A stretch of 64,000 bases of DNA from an uncultured Poribacteria bacterium (GTDB taxonomy: Bacteria > Poribacteria > WGA-4E > WGA-3G). A program made the position numbers and the translations under genes. Where the stretch lies: NCBI GenBank assembly GCA_951828385.1, contig OX639973.1:5075200-5139199 (forward strand), read 5' to 3'. The notes beneath the pieces were generated by a model. That model made no database searches, was not told the DNA's origin, and saw nothing but the letters and a program-made list of their open reading frames with translations. Positions 16,628-25,124 of the stretch are shown here, one piece after another (position 1 is the first letter of the stretch; each line of letters opens with the position of its first letter).

Positions 16628-17845
16628 TCACTTTTTCACTGCGCCAAATGTAACGCCTCTGAGTAGATGCCCACGCATGAGGAAGGTAAAGACAGCGACG
16701 GGAAGCAGAAAAACAAAGGTCGATGCAGCGATTTTTCCCCAATCCATCCCAGCAGAACCCGTCGCGCTTGTAATTGAGGGCGGCGCGGTCACCGCTTTGC
16801 CACCGACCTCCGTGAGCACCAAAGCAAAAGCGAACTCGTTCCACGCGGTAATGAGACAGAATACCGCAGTCGCGGCGATACCCGTAACAGACTGCGGTAG
16901 GATCACCTTCACAAAGGTTTGGAACCGTGAGTAGCCGTCAACAAGCGCAGCATCTTCATACTCCTTCGGAATTTCGTCAATAAACCCTTTCATGAGCCAC
17001 ACCGCAAACGAAACATTAAAGGTGGTATAGAGCAAAATCAACCCAAAGTGTGTATCGCGCAACCCAAGCGCGCTATACATCAGATAGATTGGAATGACGA
17101 CCACAACAGGCGGCAACATCCGCGTACTGAGAATAAAAAAGAGGAGGTCATCTTTACCCGCTACGTCGAATCGGGAAAAGGCATAAGCTGCGAGCGTTCC
17201 GAGCCCTACAGCGAGAATTGTGCTACCGCCACCAATAATAATGCTATTGAGCAGTTGGTAGAAATACTTGGATCCGCCGTTCGCCAATGCCACACAAATC
17301 GCGATCGTTCCAAAGACACTCGGTAAAACAAGCGTCAGGCGCAGTTTCTTCTCGGTTTGTAAGACGATGCCGCCCGTTTTCTTTAAAGGGACCATCAAAA
17401 GATAGGCGAGAATTGTGCAGACGATCAGTAGTAGGAAATTGAATCGGGCATCCGTTTGGAGACGACTTTGCAGCGGCGGTAGACTTATAAAGCTATAGAG
17501 ACAGGTTAAAACGAAAATGCTATTCCAGATTAAGCCAAGATTTCGGAACGACAAGACACGGGGTAACTTCACCTTAAACAGAGAAAAAACGCCGAACAGT
17601 AGCAGCCCTATAAATACCTCCGCCAAAAAGAGATATGTTACACCCGGTACCCCCTCTGAAGGCATCAACTTCTGATAGTTTTCCAGCGAAACCTTAAAAA
17701 CGAACTTCGGAAGTTTCGTGGTAATATCTGCGAAACCTTTCAGCGAAGTAGCCAAAATCCAGTAAATCGGGGTGATGTAGACAATCACAGCAACGGCAAT
17801 CAATGCTATTATGAGGTAGTGCACAAAATTTTTCCGATTCCGCAT
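16628..17845 (-). CDS. sugar ABC transporter permease (MalG-like) with an extra membrane insert
   Basis: This is the inner-membrane permease of a carbohydrate ABC importer. After a first membrane segment (about 10-32) comes the binding-protein-dependent permease domain (about 210-400). It includes the EAA loop that contacts the ATPase, visible as EYEDAALVDGYSRFQTFVKVILP. It is about 120 residues longer than typical MalG-like permeases (about 280). The extra part, roughly residues 80-200, adds three or four hydrophobic segments (VFIGLLLFGVFSLF, LIWNSIFVLTCLYSFISL, FLLLIVCTILAYLLMV). The ribosome site AAGGAAA precedes the ATG closely. The partner permease gene ends six bases upstream, so the two are surely cotranscribed. 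No ATPase gene is in the window, so one must be shared from elsewhere. Confidence 0.88.
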   Translation of the reverse strand: MRNRKNFVHYLIIALIAVAVIVYITPIYWILATSLKGFADITTKLPKFVFKVSLENYQKLMPSEGVPGVTYLFLAEVFIGLLLFGVFSLFKVKLPRVLSFRNLGLIWNSIFVLTCLYSFISLPPLQSRLQTDARFNFLLLIVCTILAYLLMVPLKKTGGIVLQTEKKLRLTLVLPSVFGTIAICVALANGGSKYFYQLLNSIIIGGGSTILAVGLGTLAAYAFSRFDVAGKDDLLFFILSTRMLPPVVVVIPIYLMYSALGLRDTHFGLILLYTTFNVSFAVWLMKGFIDEIPKEYEDAALVDGYSRFQTFVKVILPQSVTGIAATAVFCLITAWNEFAFALVLTEVGGKAVTAPPSITSATGSAGMDWGKIAASTFVFLLPVAVFTFLMRGHLLRGVTFGAVKK

Positions 17846-17850
17846 TTTCC

Positions 17851-18768
17851 TTAGGTTTCTCCCTTAACGCTATTCAGGTATTTCACGTAGATATTGCTCA
17901 GTGCAACGATAATGATGAGCAAAATATATGCCATCGCGCACGCTTTGCCGGTGTTATAGTTCCGAAAGGCGAGTTTATAAAGGTTCATGGATACAGTCTC
18001 TGTGGCGGTGCCGGGCCCCCCCTCACGGGTTAGGACATAGACGATGTCGAACATTTTGAAGGCATCCATCGTTCGGAACAGGAGCGCAATGAGTAGAAGG
18101 GGGGATACCAGTGGCAGCGTAATTGATCGAAACTTGAACCAAGCGGAGGCTCTATCAACATCGGCGGCTTCATAGAGATATTTCGGAACAGCACTTAAGC
18201 CCGCCAAAGCGATCAGCATCATGAATGGCGACCACATCCACGTATCCACAATAACAACAGCCAACATCGCCACTTTCGGATTGGTGGTCCAGCCGATAGG
18301 TGATTTCAGAACAGGCGTGAGCGTAAGGAAAAAGTTTAGCAACCCAGAATTATCTGAGTAAAGAATAAACCGCCAGAAGAGTCCGACGACCACGGGCGAT
18401 AGCATCATCGGCAGCAGGAGGAGTGTTGTAATAAAGCCTTTATATCGGAACTCGCGATTCAGGAGCAGTGCTAACCCGAACCCGATAAAGAATTGTGCCG
18501 CCACCGCAAGTAATACAAAGTAAGCAGTGGTTTGAAAATAACCCCAGATTTCTGGATCTTCAAGCAGGCGTGCATAATTACGAACACCGATGAATCTTGG
18601 GGCTGCGGGCATTGAGGCTTTGTAGCGATGGAAACTCAGATACAGCGACCAGAGCAGCGGAAAGATGTTCATTAAGATGAGCAAAATCATGGTCGGCATG
18701 ATAAATGCCATCTTCAATTGGTAGTCGCTCATCCCACGCGACGCTTTAAACGGATGGTTGGTTTGCAT
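17851..18768 (-). CDS. sugar ABC transporter permease (MalF/UgpA-like)
   Basis: The 305-residue protein has six predicted membrane segments and the EAA motif near residue 200 (YEAADVDRASAWFKFRSITL). Length and pattern fit the MalF/UgpA-type first permease of carbohydrate ABC importers. It lies between the solute-binding protein gene and the second permease gene, six bases from the latter. The ATG at 18768 has only a weak ribosome site, so translation may be coupled to upstream genes or start elsewhere. Substrate unknown; the family takes up disaccharides, glycerol-3-phosphate or similar compounds. Confidence 0.9.
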   Translation of the reverse strand: MQTNHPFKASRGMSDYQLKMAFIMPTMILLILMNIFPLLWSLYLSFHRYKASMPAAPRFIGVRNYARLLEDPEIWGYFQTTAYFVLLAVAAQFFIGFGLALLLNREFRYKGFITTLLLLPMMLSPVVVGLFWRFILYSDNSGLLNFFLTLTPVLKSPIGWTTNPKVAMLAVVIVDTWMWSPFMMLIALAGLSAVPKYLYEAADVDRASAWFKFRSITLPLVSPLLLIALLFRTMDAFKMFDIVYVLTREGGPGTATETVSMNLYKLAFRNYNTGKACAMAYILLIIIVALSNIYVKYLNSVKGET

Positions 18769-18802
18769 GTTGTCTAAGAATTAGAGAGTGCCATTAGAAT
18801 AG

Positions 18803-18842
18803 AAGGGCGAAAGAAATAGAAATGTTCTTCCGCCCTTTCAAT
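18803..18842 (-). terminator. hairpin between binding-protein and permease genes
   Basis: On the reverse strand AAAGGGCGGAAGAA and TTCTTTCGCCCTT form a stem with a short AT-rich loop just after the binding-protein stop. There is no strong T-run. Such a hairpin commonly stabilises the binding-protein mRNA and lowers expression of the permease genes. Confidence 0.5.
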
Positions 18843-18844
18843 CT

Positions 18845-20182
18845 TTACTCGTCGTAGTAGCCCGCGTCCTCGAAGATTTCTTCGTGTTTGCGTGCGATCG
18901 CGTCGAGCGCTTCCTTTGGGGACTTGATTTCGGAGATAACTTCGCTCCAATTCGTCTGGCAAGCCTCTAAGAGTTCTGCATATTCCGGCACTGCCCAGAA
19001 ATCGCGAAGGTATGGGAAACTTGCGGCGAAGGCTTCGTTAAAGGGTGTTGCCATCTTGAAGGTATCTGACTGTAATACCTCTTTGTGGGGTGTGAAACCG
19101 CCGAGTGCCGCCCATTTTTCTTGAACCGGTTTCTGCATAAACCATTTCATGTACTGTTTGGCAAGATCCTTGTTTTTAGAATAGGAAGAGATAGACATCC
19201 CTTGTCCACCGATACTAATGTAGTGTCCTTTCGGACCAGCAGGAGCAATAAAGAAACCGCTCTTATCATGAGAGATCTTATTCACTTCTGGATTAATCAC
19301 CCCAGGGAAAAAGGCGAAGTAATTCATTGCCATCGCGACCTTACCAGAGTTGTAAGCATTCAACGTTTCTGACCAATAGTAGTTCGGCGCATCCGGGGGC
19401 GCGAACTGGAGCAGATCGGTATAAAATTCGAGGGCTTTCGCAGCGTCTTCGGAGTTAAGGTGCCCAGCGACCTTATAGGTCTCGGCATCACCATAAGTAC
19501 CGCCAAAGCTCCACATCACCTGTTGGAACCCCATCGTGATACCGTCGTATTCCTTGCTATACCACGTCGCGATACCGTAGAGATCATCGTCCGGGCGCGT
19601 AAAGAATTCGGCGATATCGCGGAGTTGATCGTAGGTTTTCGGGGGGGCGAGTGCGTAGCCGTACTTCTTCTCAAAAGCAGCCATTTCCTTCGGATCTTCA
19701 AACAGGTCTTTCCGATAGACGTATCCAGCAGCGTCCACCTCGGCGGGCAATGCCCAATATGTGCCACTGCCTTTCGGATATTCAGCAAACGCTGTCATCG
19801 CGGGTCCATAGATAGAATCTACATCAATATTTTCATTAATCCAATCTGTTAGATTGATATAGTTTTCGCCTTGAGAGTTCCTGCCGAGCCATTGACTATC
19901 GCCAATGACGATGTCGTAAAGATCACTTTTCCCGACAAAAGCTGTGAAGACCTTATCTTGAAAATTGGGCCACGGAATCTGGATAACATCAACCTCAATT
20001 CCGGTTTCAGCGGTAAAGTCCTTTGAGAGTTCCTGCAAATAATTAGCCGGATCCCATTCTGCCCAGACAATAGTTAAGGCTTTCTGCGTTGGCTGGCATG
20101 CTACGAACCCGAGCGCGACGATCAGCACTACTATCAACAGCAAACTTCGGCTTGCAAAACGACTTATGTGAACACTTTTCAT
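18845..20182 (-). CDS. extracellular sugar-binding lipoprotein of an ABC importer (SBP_bac_1 family)
   Basis: The ATG at 20182 is preferred because GGAGG (20195-20191) lies eight bases upstream and a lipoprotein signal follows: hydrophobic SLLLIVVLIVALGFVAC with the Cys as probable lipid anchor. The mature part begins KALTIVWAEWDPANYLQEL and shows the two-lobed solute-binding protein pattern, including GGQGMSISSYSKNKDLAKQY near residue 340 and KWFMQKPVQEKWAALGG. It should capture a sugar outside the inner membrane and deliver it to the two permeases encoded downstream. Its own promoter is at 20266-20294. Confidence 0.9.
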   Translation of the reverse strand: MKSVHISRFASRSLLLIVVLIVALGFVACQPTQKALTIVWAEWDPANYLQELSKDFTAETGIEVDVIQIPWPNFQDKVFTAFVGKSDLYDIVIGDSQWLGRNSQGENYINLTDWINENIDVDSIYGPAMTAFAEYPKGSGTYWALPAEVDAAGYVYRKDLFEDPKEMAAFEKKYGYALAPPKTYDQLRDIAEFFTRPDDDLYGIATWYSKEYDGITMGFQQVMWSFGGTYGDAETYKVAGHLNSEDAAKALEFYTDLLQFAPPDAPNYYWSETLNAYNSGKVAMAMNYFAFFPGVINPEVNKISHDKSGFFIAPAGPKGHYISIGGQGMSISSYSKNKDLAKQYMKWFMQKPVQEKWAALGGFTPHKEVLQSDTFKMATPFNEAFAASFPYLRDFWAVPEYAELLEACQTNWSEVISEIKSPKEALDAIARKHEEIFEDAGYYDE

Positions 20183-20265
20183 ATTTCTGTCCTCCATATA
20201 GAGATCATGCGAGTTGTTATCAACACCGGTTAAAATCTGACATACGGTTCGGTGCTTTACCAAGC

Positions 20266-20294
20266 ATTATAAGCAAACAGAAAAATTTTTGCAA
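20266..20294 (-). promoter_or_regulatory. sigma70-type promoter of the sugar ABC operon
   Basis: On the reverse strand TTGCAA (20294-20289), 17 bases, TATAAT (20271-20266). The start would be near 20259, about 77 bases before the binding-protein ATG. It is divergent from the promoter at 20328. Confidence 0.7.
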
Positions 20295-20327
20295 GAAAAA
20301 TCGTTTGGGTGAGAGCGTATAAAAATC

Positions 20328-20356
20328 TTGACACCTGCCCGTAACTACGCTATAAT
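20328..20356 (+). promoter_or_regulatory. perfect-consensus sigma70 promoter of the Uma2 gene
   Basis: TTGACA (20328-20333), 17-base spacer, TATAAT (20351-20356). This is the strongest promoter match in the window. The leader is only about 23 bases long. Confidence 0.85.
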
Positions 20357-20386
20357 AGAATCACTAAAAATTCCTGGAGGAAAATC

Positions 20387-20977
20387 ATGGCAACGCGAGG
20401 GGCCCAAACACACCTCACACCAGAAGAATACATCACTTTAGAACGCAAAGCGATACCTGATGCCGAAACAGTTAGAAGCGAATACATTAATGGAGAGATT
20501 ATCAACATGTCCGGGGCAAGTTTCGCGCACAATCTTATTACAAGTAATATCATTAGTGAACTTCACACGCGCTTGAAGGGCGGTACGTGTGCTGTTTTCG
20601 CGAGTGATATGCGTATCAGTATTCCCACAGCAAAATCTTATTTTTATCCTGATGTCGGCGTTGTCTGTGAAGAGCCCCGTTTTGAAGACGATGTCTTTGA
20701 CTCGCTCCTGAACCCGATTGTCATTGTAGAGGTGCTTTCCCCATCAACCGAGGCGTATGATAGAGGTGAAAAATTCGCTTATTATCGTCAACTCACATCG
20801 TTGCAGGAATACGTTCTCGTTTCCCAAAATCAGATTCGTGTTGATCACTACCGCCGCCAAGAAAGGCTGTGGATTTTTACCGATGTTGAAAAACATGATG
20901 AGATCCTGCAGCTGCCTTCCATCCAATGCGAATTACCCTTACAGGAAATCTATGCCCGCGTCACATTCCCTGATTAG
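20387..20977 (+). CDS. Uma2-family (DUF820) PD-(D/E)XK nuclease-like protein
   Basis: The 196-residue protein has the full Uma2 pattern: YINGEIINMSGASFAHNLI (about 43-61), the catalytic core SYFYPDVGVVCEEP (Asp near residue 88) and IVIVEVLSPSTEAYDRGEKF (about 111-130, with Glu and later Lys). The family has the PD-(D/E)XK nuclease fold and is greatly expanded in cyanobacteria and Poribacteria-like genomes; its biological role is unsettled. GGAGG lies six bases before ATG and a consensus promoter lies just upstream, so it is probably transcribed alone. No toxin or immunity partner is adjacent. Confidence 0.9.
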   Translation: MATRGAQTHLTPEEYITLERKAIPDAETVRSEYINGEIINMSGASFAHNLITSNIISELHTRLKGGTCAVFASDMRISIPTAKSYFYPDVGVVCEEPRFEDDVFDSLLNPIVIVEVLSPSTEAYDRGEKFAYYRQLTSLQEYVLVSQNQIRVDHYRRQERLWIFTDVEKHDEILQLPSIQCELPLQEIYARVTFPD

Positions 20978-21057
20978 GATTTCGGAGGCCGATAAACCGA
21001 AAAAGAAAACGATCGGATGCTGGCAAAATCCCTAAATTGACACCTATGGAGTGTCTG

Positions 21058-21780
21058 TTAAAGTTCACCAATGCAGAACACGGTATTCTTTGCTTCTAAA
21101 CTCCGAATTTCGGAATAGTGGTAAACTTGAGCAACTTCCGCTCCATTTTCAACGATGGCAGTAGGGCGTTCGATAACGAAGTCAGCAAAGTGCGGTGCGT
21201 TGAAAGCAACGTAAGCGAGGCTGAACATCTCAATCTGTGGATCGTATCGCTTTGACAGATCTGGGAATAGCACAATCCCTGTATCAACTTGGTAGATGCC
21301 CGCGTTTTCATCTATATTCATCGTTTTAACCGGACACTCGATAATTGCCCGCTGCTGTGTATCGGTATCCCATATTTCTGTGTGCGTTACGATGGGTAGA
21401 CATTTTTGTGTCGCCTCAAAAATGGCTGCGTTGCTATCAAGGACCCGGACCGGCGATGCCTCTTGAACATCAAACAGCGTGCCCCCCCAATACTCCCGCG
21501 CCGGTCTATGCTCGACGTAGGTATCGTTGCAGGAAGCATGCCTTCTGAATACGGCTGTATGTTCTTTGCCAAAAACAGGGAGGAAGTCATAGTTTGGATT
21601 CATGAAGAGATTTTTCTCCGCAAAGGTGTGTTCACTCTTACACGAGCCACATTGGTAATAATCGCTGAAACTTCCATCTGTGTCATCTATGATGCGGCAT
21701 CGAGATTCGACCCAAAAACGCGGCGCATTCCCGTTGCCAACAGTGTTGATAAAAGAGAGTCCATAATCAAGACAATTCAT
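21058..21780 (-). CDS. conserved-looking protein of unknown function (240 residues)
   Basis: I do not recognise this protein. It starts MNCLDYGLSFINTVGNG after the ribosome site AAAAGGAAAATCA. It contains several Cys residues, with CGSCKSEH (about 44-51) suggestive of a metal site, and reads as a soluble alpha/beta protein rich in aromatics (PNYDFLPVFGKEHTAVFRRH). It has no signal peptide or membrane segment. Codon use and the good ribosome site support a real gene. It faces the Uma2 gene tail to tail, 80 bases away. Confidence 0.7.
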   Translation of the reverse strand: MNCLDYGLSFINTVGNGNAPRFWVESRCRIIDDTDGSFSDYYQCGSCKSEHTFAEKNLFMNPNYDFLPVFGKEHTAVFRRHASCNDTYVEHRPAREYWGGTLFDVQEASPVRVLDSNAAIFEATQKCLPIVTHTEIWDTDTQQRAIIECPVKTMNIDENAGIYQVDTGIVLFPDLSKRYDPQIEMFSLAYVAFNAPHFADFVIERPTAIVENGAEVAQVYHYSEIRSLEAKNTVFCIGEL

Positions 21781-22160
21781 TGATTTTCCTTTTGATGTGG
21801 TATATTATCCGTTAGACCCATTTTATCCCAACAGTATTCACTTGTCAATCGGAATCTCTACTATAAATCACCCTGCCATCATCTGATTTCCTTGATATTG
21901 TGTTCAGCCTTCCCAGGCCCGGTAGGTGCGGTTTCCTAACCGCACCGGATCGTTAAAAAAAGACATGAAATCCAATAATTTCTTAAAATTGAATGGCTCT
22001 GGCCATCATCTGGTTTCCTTGACATTGTGTTCAGCCTTATGTTAGACTTATGAGCATTGAATGAGGATGGGACAAAAGGATTACGAAGAATCTCTATCTC
22101 ATCATTGTTAACCGAAAACCCTTAATAAGATAATGGATCAGGTCAAGTAGGAGTCAAAAA
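21781..22160. repeat. intergenic region with a 37-base direct repeat and a palindromic element
   Basis: GCCATCATCTGATTTCCTTG and what follows (21875-21911) recurs at 22002-22038 with two mismatches. The two copies flank the palindrome GGTAGGTGCGGTTTCCTAACCGCACC (21921-21946). No gene is seen. Confidence 0.65.
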
Positions 22161-22940
22161 ATGAAAACTGTAACTGTCACATCTGCTTTACTATTACTCA
22201 TTGGACTCACCGCGCAACCTGTACTATCCCAGAATGTTACTGATGGAATAGTCGCGTATTGGGCATTCAATGAAAAAGCTGGCGATACTGCAACCGACTC
22301 AAGTGGCAATGGACATGATGGTAAACTCATGGGAGACCCACAATGGACGGATGATGGATACTTCGGCGGCGCACTTGAATTTGATCAAGATGGCGATGAG
22401 GTGAACGTTCCTTATCATGAGGATCTTAATCAAGAGACCTTCACGATATGTGCATGGGCAAACGTGGAACCGGGGAGCGCAAACCATCGGGCTGTTGTCT
22501 CTTCGCGTGCTGACTTCCCGCAACGCGGGTATATCTTCTATGCTGAACCCGGCAATACGTGGGAGTTTTGGATTGGTGCCGGAGCGGATCATTGGAAACC
22601 GGTTCGGGGCCCAGCTGTGAATCTCGGCGAATGGGATCACCTCGCTGGCACTTATGCTGATGGTAACCATAAGTTCTACGTAAACGGCGAATTTATAGGA
22701 GAAGAGAACTTTGAAATTGATGTTAATCCCAGTGAGGAATTCCTCATAGGGGCAGGCGGGAATGAACGTCCGACGCATACTTACCTTTTCCAAGGTATAA
22801 TTGATGAAGTACGCCTTTATGATCGTGTGCTGGACGAAGACGAAATTGCAGCGGTAATGGAAAGTGATTCATTAGCTGTTGAAGCCGTTGGTAAGCTTGC
22901 AACGATGTGGGGAAAACTCAAAACTGACTTTTTAAAGTAA
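22161..22940 (+). CDS. secreted LamG/concanavalin-like protein
   Basis: A signal peptide (MKTVTVTSALLLLIGLTAQP, cleavage after VLSQ) is followed by one LamG-like jelly-roll domain of about 200 residues. Typical signatures are VAYWAFNEKAGDTATDSSGN (start of the domain), QETFTICAWANVEP, GEWDHLAGTYADGNHKFYVN and the closing GIIDEVRLYDRVLDEDEI. Such domains bind sugars or proteins outside the cell. A short tail, VGKLATMWGKLK, follows the domain. The ribosome site TAGGAG precedes the ATG. It is transcribed alone; a hairpin lies directly after the stop. Confidence 0.88.
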   Translation: MKTVTVTSALLLLIGLTAQPVLSQNVTDGIVAYWAFNEKAGDTATDSSGNGHDGKLMGDPQWTDDGYFGGALEFDQDGDEVNVPYHEDLNQETFTICAWANVEPGSANHRAVVSSRADFPQRGYIFYAEPGNTWEFWIGAGADHWKPVRGPAVNLGEWDHLAGTYADGNHKFYVNGEFIGEENFEIDVNPSEEFLIGAGGNERPTHTYLFQGIIDEVRLYDRVLDEDEIAAVMESDSLAVEAVGKLATMWGKLKTDFLK

Positions 22941-22951
22941 GGTGAGATTCG

Positions 22952-22973
22952 GCGCGGTTTTCAACCGCGCCTA
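22952..22973. terminator. hairpin after the LamG gene
   Basis: GGCGCGGTT-TT-CAACCGCGCC gives a strong GC stem 11 bases after the stop, without a T-tract. It resembles the dispersed GGTGCGGTT palindromes and may be one of them serving as a 3' end. Confidence 0.5.
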
Positions 22974-23030
22974 CCCTATCCAAAATAACTTGATACGGTC
23001 GGGAAACTTTATCTGAAGCCAATCGGCAAT

Positions 23031-23282
23031 CTAAAAAATGCCGAAGCCTATGACGAGTCGGATGGCACCTATGAGAATGGCTGCGGCACAAAGGAGACAC
23101 CCCGCAATGGCGAGTTCTTTTTTTGATGATAAAACAATAACCAAGATGCTGAAAAGCAAGCCGAGGACTGCGAACGGAATGTTAAGGTAATTAAGGGAGC
23201 CAAAGCATGGAATGATGCCGACTGCCATGCCAATAATCGCTAATATCCCCCAAACTAAACTCAAGATTGATAGTAAACCCAT
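23031..23282 (-). CDS. small membrane protein (83 residues, DUF4190-like)
   Basis: The protein is almost wholly hydrophobic, with two or three membrane segments: LLSILSLVWGILAIIGMAVG, LNIPFAVLGLLFSILVIVLS and AIAGCLLCAAAILIGAIRLV. The alternating Gly-rich pattern resembles DUF4190-type small proteins of unknown function. The ribosome site GGAGAATCATC precedes ATG. It is the last gene of a leftward run of four starting with an ECF sigma factor. Confidence 0.72.
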   Translation of the reverse strand: MGLLSILSLVWGILAIIGMAVGIIPCFGSLNYLNIPFAVLGLLFSILVIVLSSKKELAIAGCLLCAAAILIGAIRLVIGFGIF

Positions 23283-23296
23283 GATGATTCTCCAAA

Positions 23297-23665
23297 CTAT
23301 GACAATACATTATCGCTATGAAGCATTGTACCTATATTTTTTACAAGACGCGCGTTTCGCTTTAAAGTGATTAGTGCACAGAGTGTATTTAGCAGAAAGG
23401 TGAAGTAGATGTAGAGGCTGAGCGGATTCAAGTGATGTGCTTGGACGAAATCGCCGCGCGAGATAGCGTAGAACGCGGTACTCATCCCACAAAAAGCGCA
23501 CGGTTTGTGAAATTGGGATTGCCAAGCGCATTCGGGGATAAATTCCGCTAACTGGTGTTGTGGCACAATAAACGGGAGCAGAAGTATCATAAAAATACCT
23601 ACGCTCAGGATGTACCACACAAACACGCCAGCTAACGTCAACTCGCTTCGCCTGCTTTTTAACAC
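23297..23665 (-). CDS. DUF2752 membrane protein
   Basis: The 122-residue protein carries the DUF2752 signature: KPCAFCGMSTAFYAISRGDF followed by QAHHLNPLSLYIYFTFLL, with membrane segments on both sides. Function of the family is unknown. Translation starts at GTG (23665), two bases after the stop of the DUF4097 gene, with GGAAGAGG just upstream; translational coupling is likely. Confidence 0.82.
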   Translation of the reverse strand: MLKSRRSELTLAGVFVWYILSVGIFMILLLPFIVPQHQLAEFIPECAWQSQFHKPCAFCGMSTAFYAISRGDFVQAHHLNPLSLYIYFTFLLNTLCALITLKRNARLVKNIGTMLHSDNVLS

Positions 23666-23666
23666 G

Positions 23667-25079
23667 TTACACCTCTTCCGGTTGATCCGCTTCTATCTTT
23701 CTTAGAATGATATTTCCACCGACAGAACGGAGTTTTAACAGCGGACCGCCACCATTAATAGTCCCCTGCAACTGATCAGGTTTTACAGTACCCGATGCTT
23801 CTACGGTTACCGGAAATTCCGTCGTTACTGAGCCACCAAGGACTTTAGCCTCGACCATCGCAGCGATATCCGGGACGAGTGAGACATTAAGACCGCCACC
23901 CGTTGTCTCCAAATCCAGCAGTAAACTCTGGTTTGCAGACACCTCTTGTAGGTGGCAACGGATAGAACCGCCAGCATTTTTCGCAAGGACGGGCCCGTCG
24001 TTTTCTACCTCTATACTCCCACCAGCGTTTTTCAGGTCTGCCCCGCCTTTGCAACCGCGTAGGATAATATTACCACCAGAGGTTCGTCCATTGACCGCAC
24101 CTATGACCTCAACCACTTGGAGGTTCCCCCCTGATGTTTTGGTTTTGACATCGCCAGTACCGTCCGCGATCCCAATATTCCCAGCAGTCGTTTGAAGCAC
24201 TGCATCTCCATGAAACGCCTTAAGATCAATGCTCCCCAAAGATGTAACGCCATCGATACGTCCGGTAATCTCTTGAAGACGGAGCCCCCCGCGGAATGTC
24301 TCTACGCTCACATCCCCTGTAACATTCACGACGGAAATGTCGTCACATGCGGTTTTCAAATCAAGGTTATAGCACCGTGGCACGCGGATATCAAACTGAA
24401 CATCAAGATCATTTTTCCGCTTCTGCCAGCGTTTCGCGCTGCCTATGAACTTCGCCTCAATTTTAACATCGGCTGCCTCGTGTATTATCTGAACATCAAG
24501 ATTTTTGAGGATTTCCGCTGCCCGCCGATTCGCTTTTATCTGCGCAGCCCGTTGAACGCGGATAGAAAGGGTGTCATCGTCTGTGCTTTGTACATCAATC
24601 CCGCCACAGTCGGCATCAATCGTTAATTTCCCGCCTGCTGCAACCGGAAAAGTTTCGGCGATGTCTTCTAACGTTGTCTCGGTCAAGAAATCTGGAACAG
24701 CCTTTCGGATCATATCGCCAAGAGGTTTATCTGTTGCCTCTTCTTTCAGATTCTCCATGAACCGTTCGCCGAAAAAGCTGGCGAACCATCCTTTGGAATC
24801 CGCAGTCGTATCTAACCCTTCATTAAGGTAAGCTGCGAGTTGGTGGCAGGCAATCCCGATCTGCCCAAAAGACGCTTCAGCATGAAGTTCGTCGAACAGT
24901 CCGTCAGGGACAGCGTTGAGTTCCTTCAAGCGCGCGAGGGTGTTGTTGAATTGCGTGATGCATCGTGTCTCGCCGCCACTAAAGGCACCTGTTAACGATG
25001 CATCCTCTGCGATCTTTGCGGTGTGATCCAACATCTGGAAAAGACCTCTGAGTTCCTGTTGTTGTTCTTGTTGTTCCAT
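23667..25079 (-). CDS. DUF4097-type beta-solenoid protein encoded next to an ECF sigma factor
   Basis: The ATG at 25079 is chosen over a start 30 bases upstream because AGGGAGGTGGAAACT precedes it. Residues 1 to about 140 are helical with a Gln-rich start (MEQQEQQQELRGL). From about residue 150 the protein reads GGKLTIDADCGGIDVQSTDD and then many short strands rich in GGSI, GGNI and GDV (TSGGNLQVVEV, TSGGNIILRG, NAGGSIEVEND), the DUF4097 right-handed beta-repeat. No signal peptide or membrane helix is seen, which is unusual for a putative adhesin. The sigma factor gene ends 45 bases upstream in the same direction, so this may be its regulator or target. That is inference. Confidence 0.75.
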   Translation of the reverse strand: MEQQEQQQELRGLFQMLDHTAKIAEDASLTGAFSGGETRCITQFNNTLARLKELNAVPDGLFDELHAEASFGQIGIACHQLAAYLNEGLDTTADSKGWFASFFGERFMENLKEEATDKPLGDMIRKAVPDFLTETTLEDIAETFPVAAGGKLTIDADCGGIDVQSTDDDTLSIRVQRAAQIKANRRAAEILKNLDVQIIHEAADVKIEAKFIGSAKRWQKRKNDLDVQFDIRVPRCYNLDLKTACDDISVVNVTGDVSVETFRGGLRLQEITGRIDGVTSLGSIDLKAFHGDAVLQTTAGNIGIADGTGDVKTKTSGGNLQVVEVIGAVNGRTSGGNIILRGCKGGADLKNAGGSIEVENDGPVLAKNAGGSIRCHLQEVSANQSLLLDLETTGGGLNVSLVPDIAAMVEAKVLGGSVTTEFPVTVEASGTVKPDQLQGTINGGGPLLKLRSVGGNIILRKIEADQPEEV

Positions 25080-25124
25080 AGTTTCCACCTCCCTATGAGT
25101 CATAAACAAGTGCTATAAGGATTG

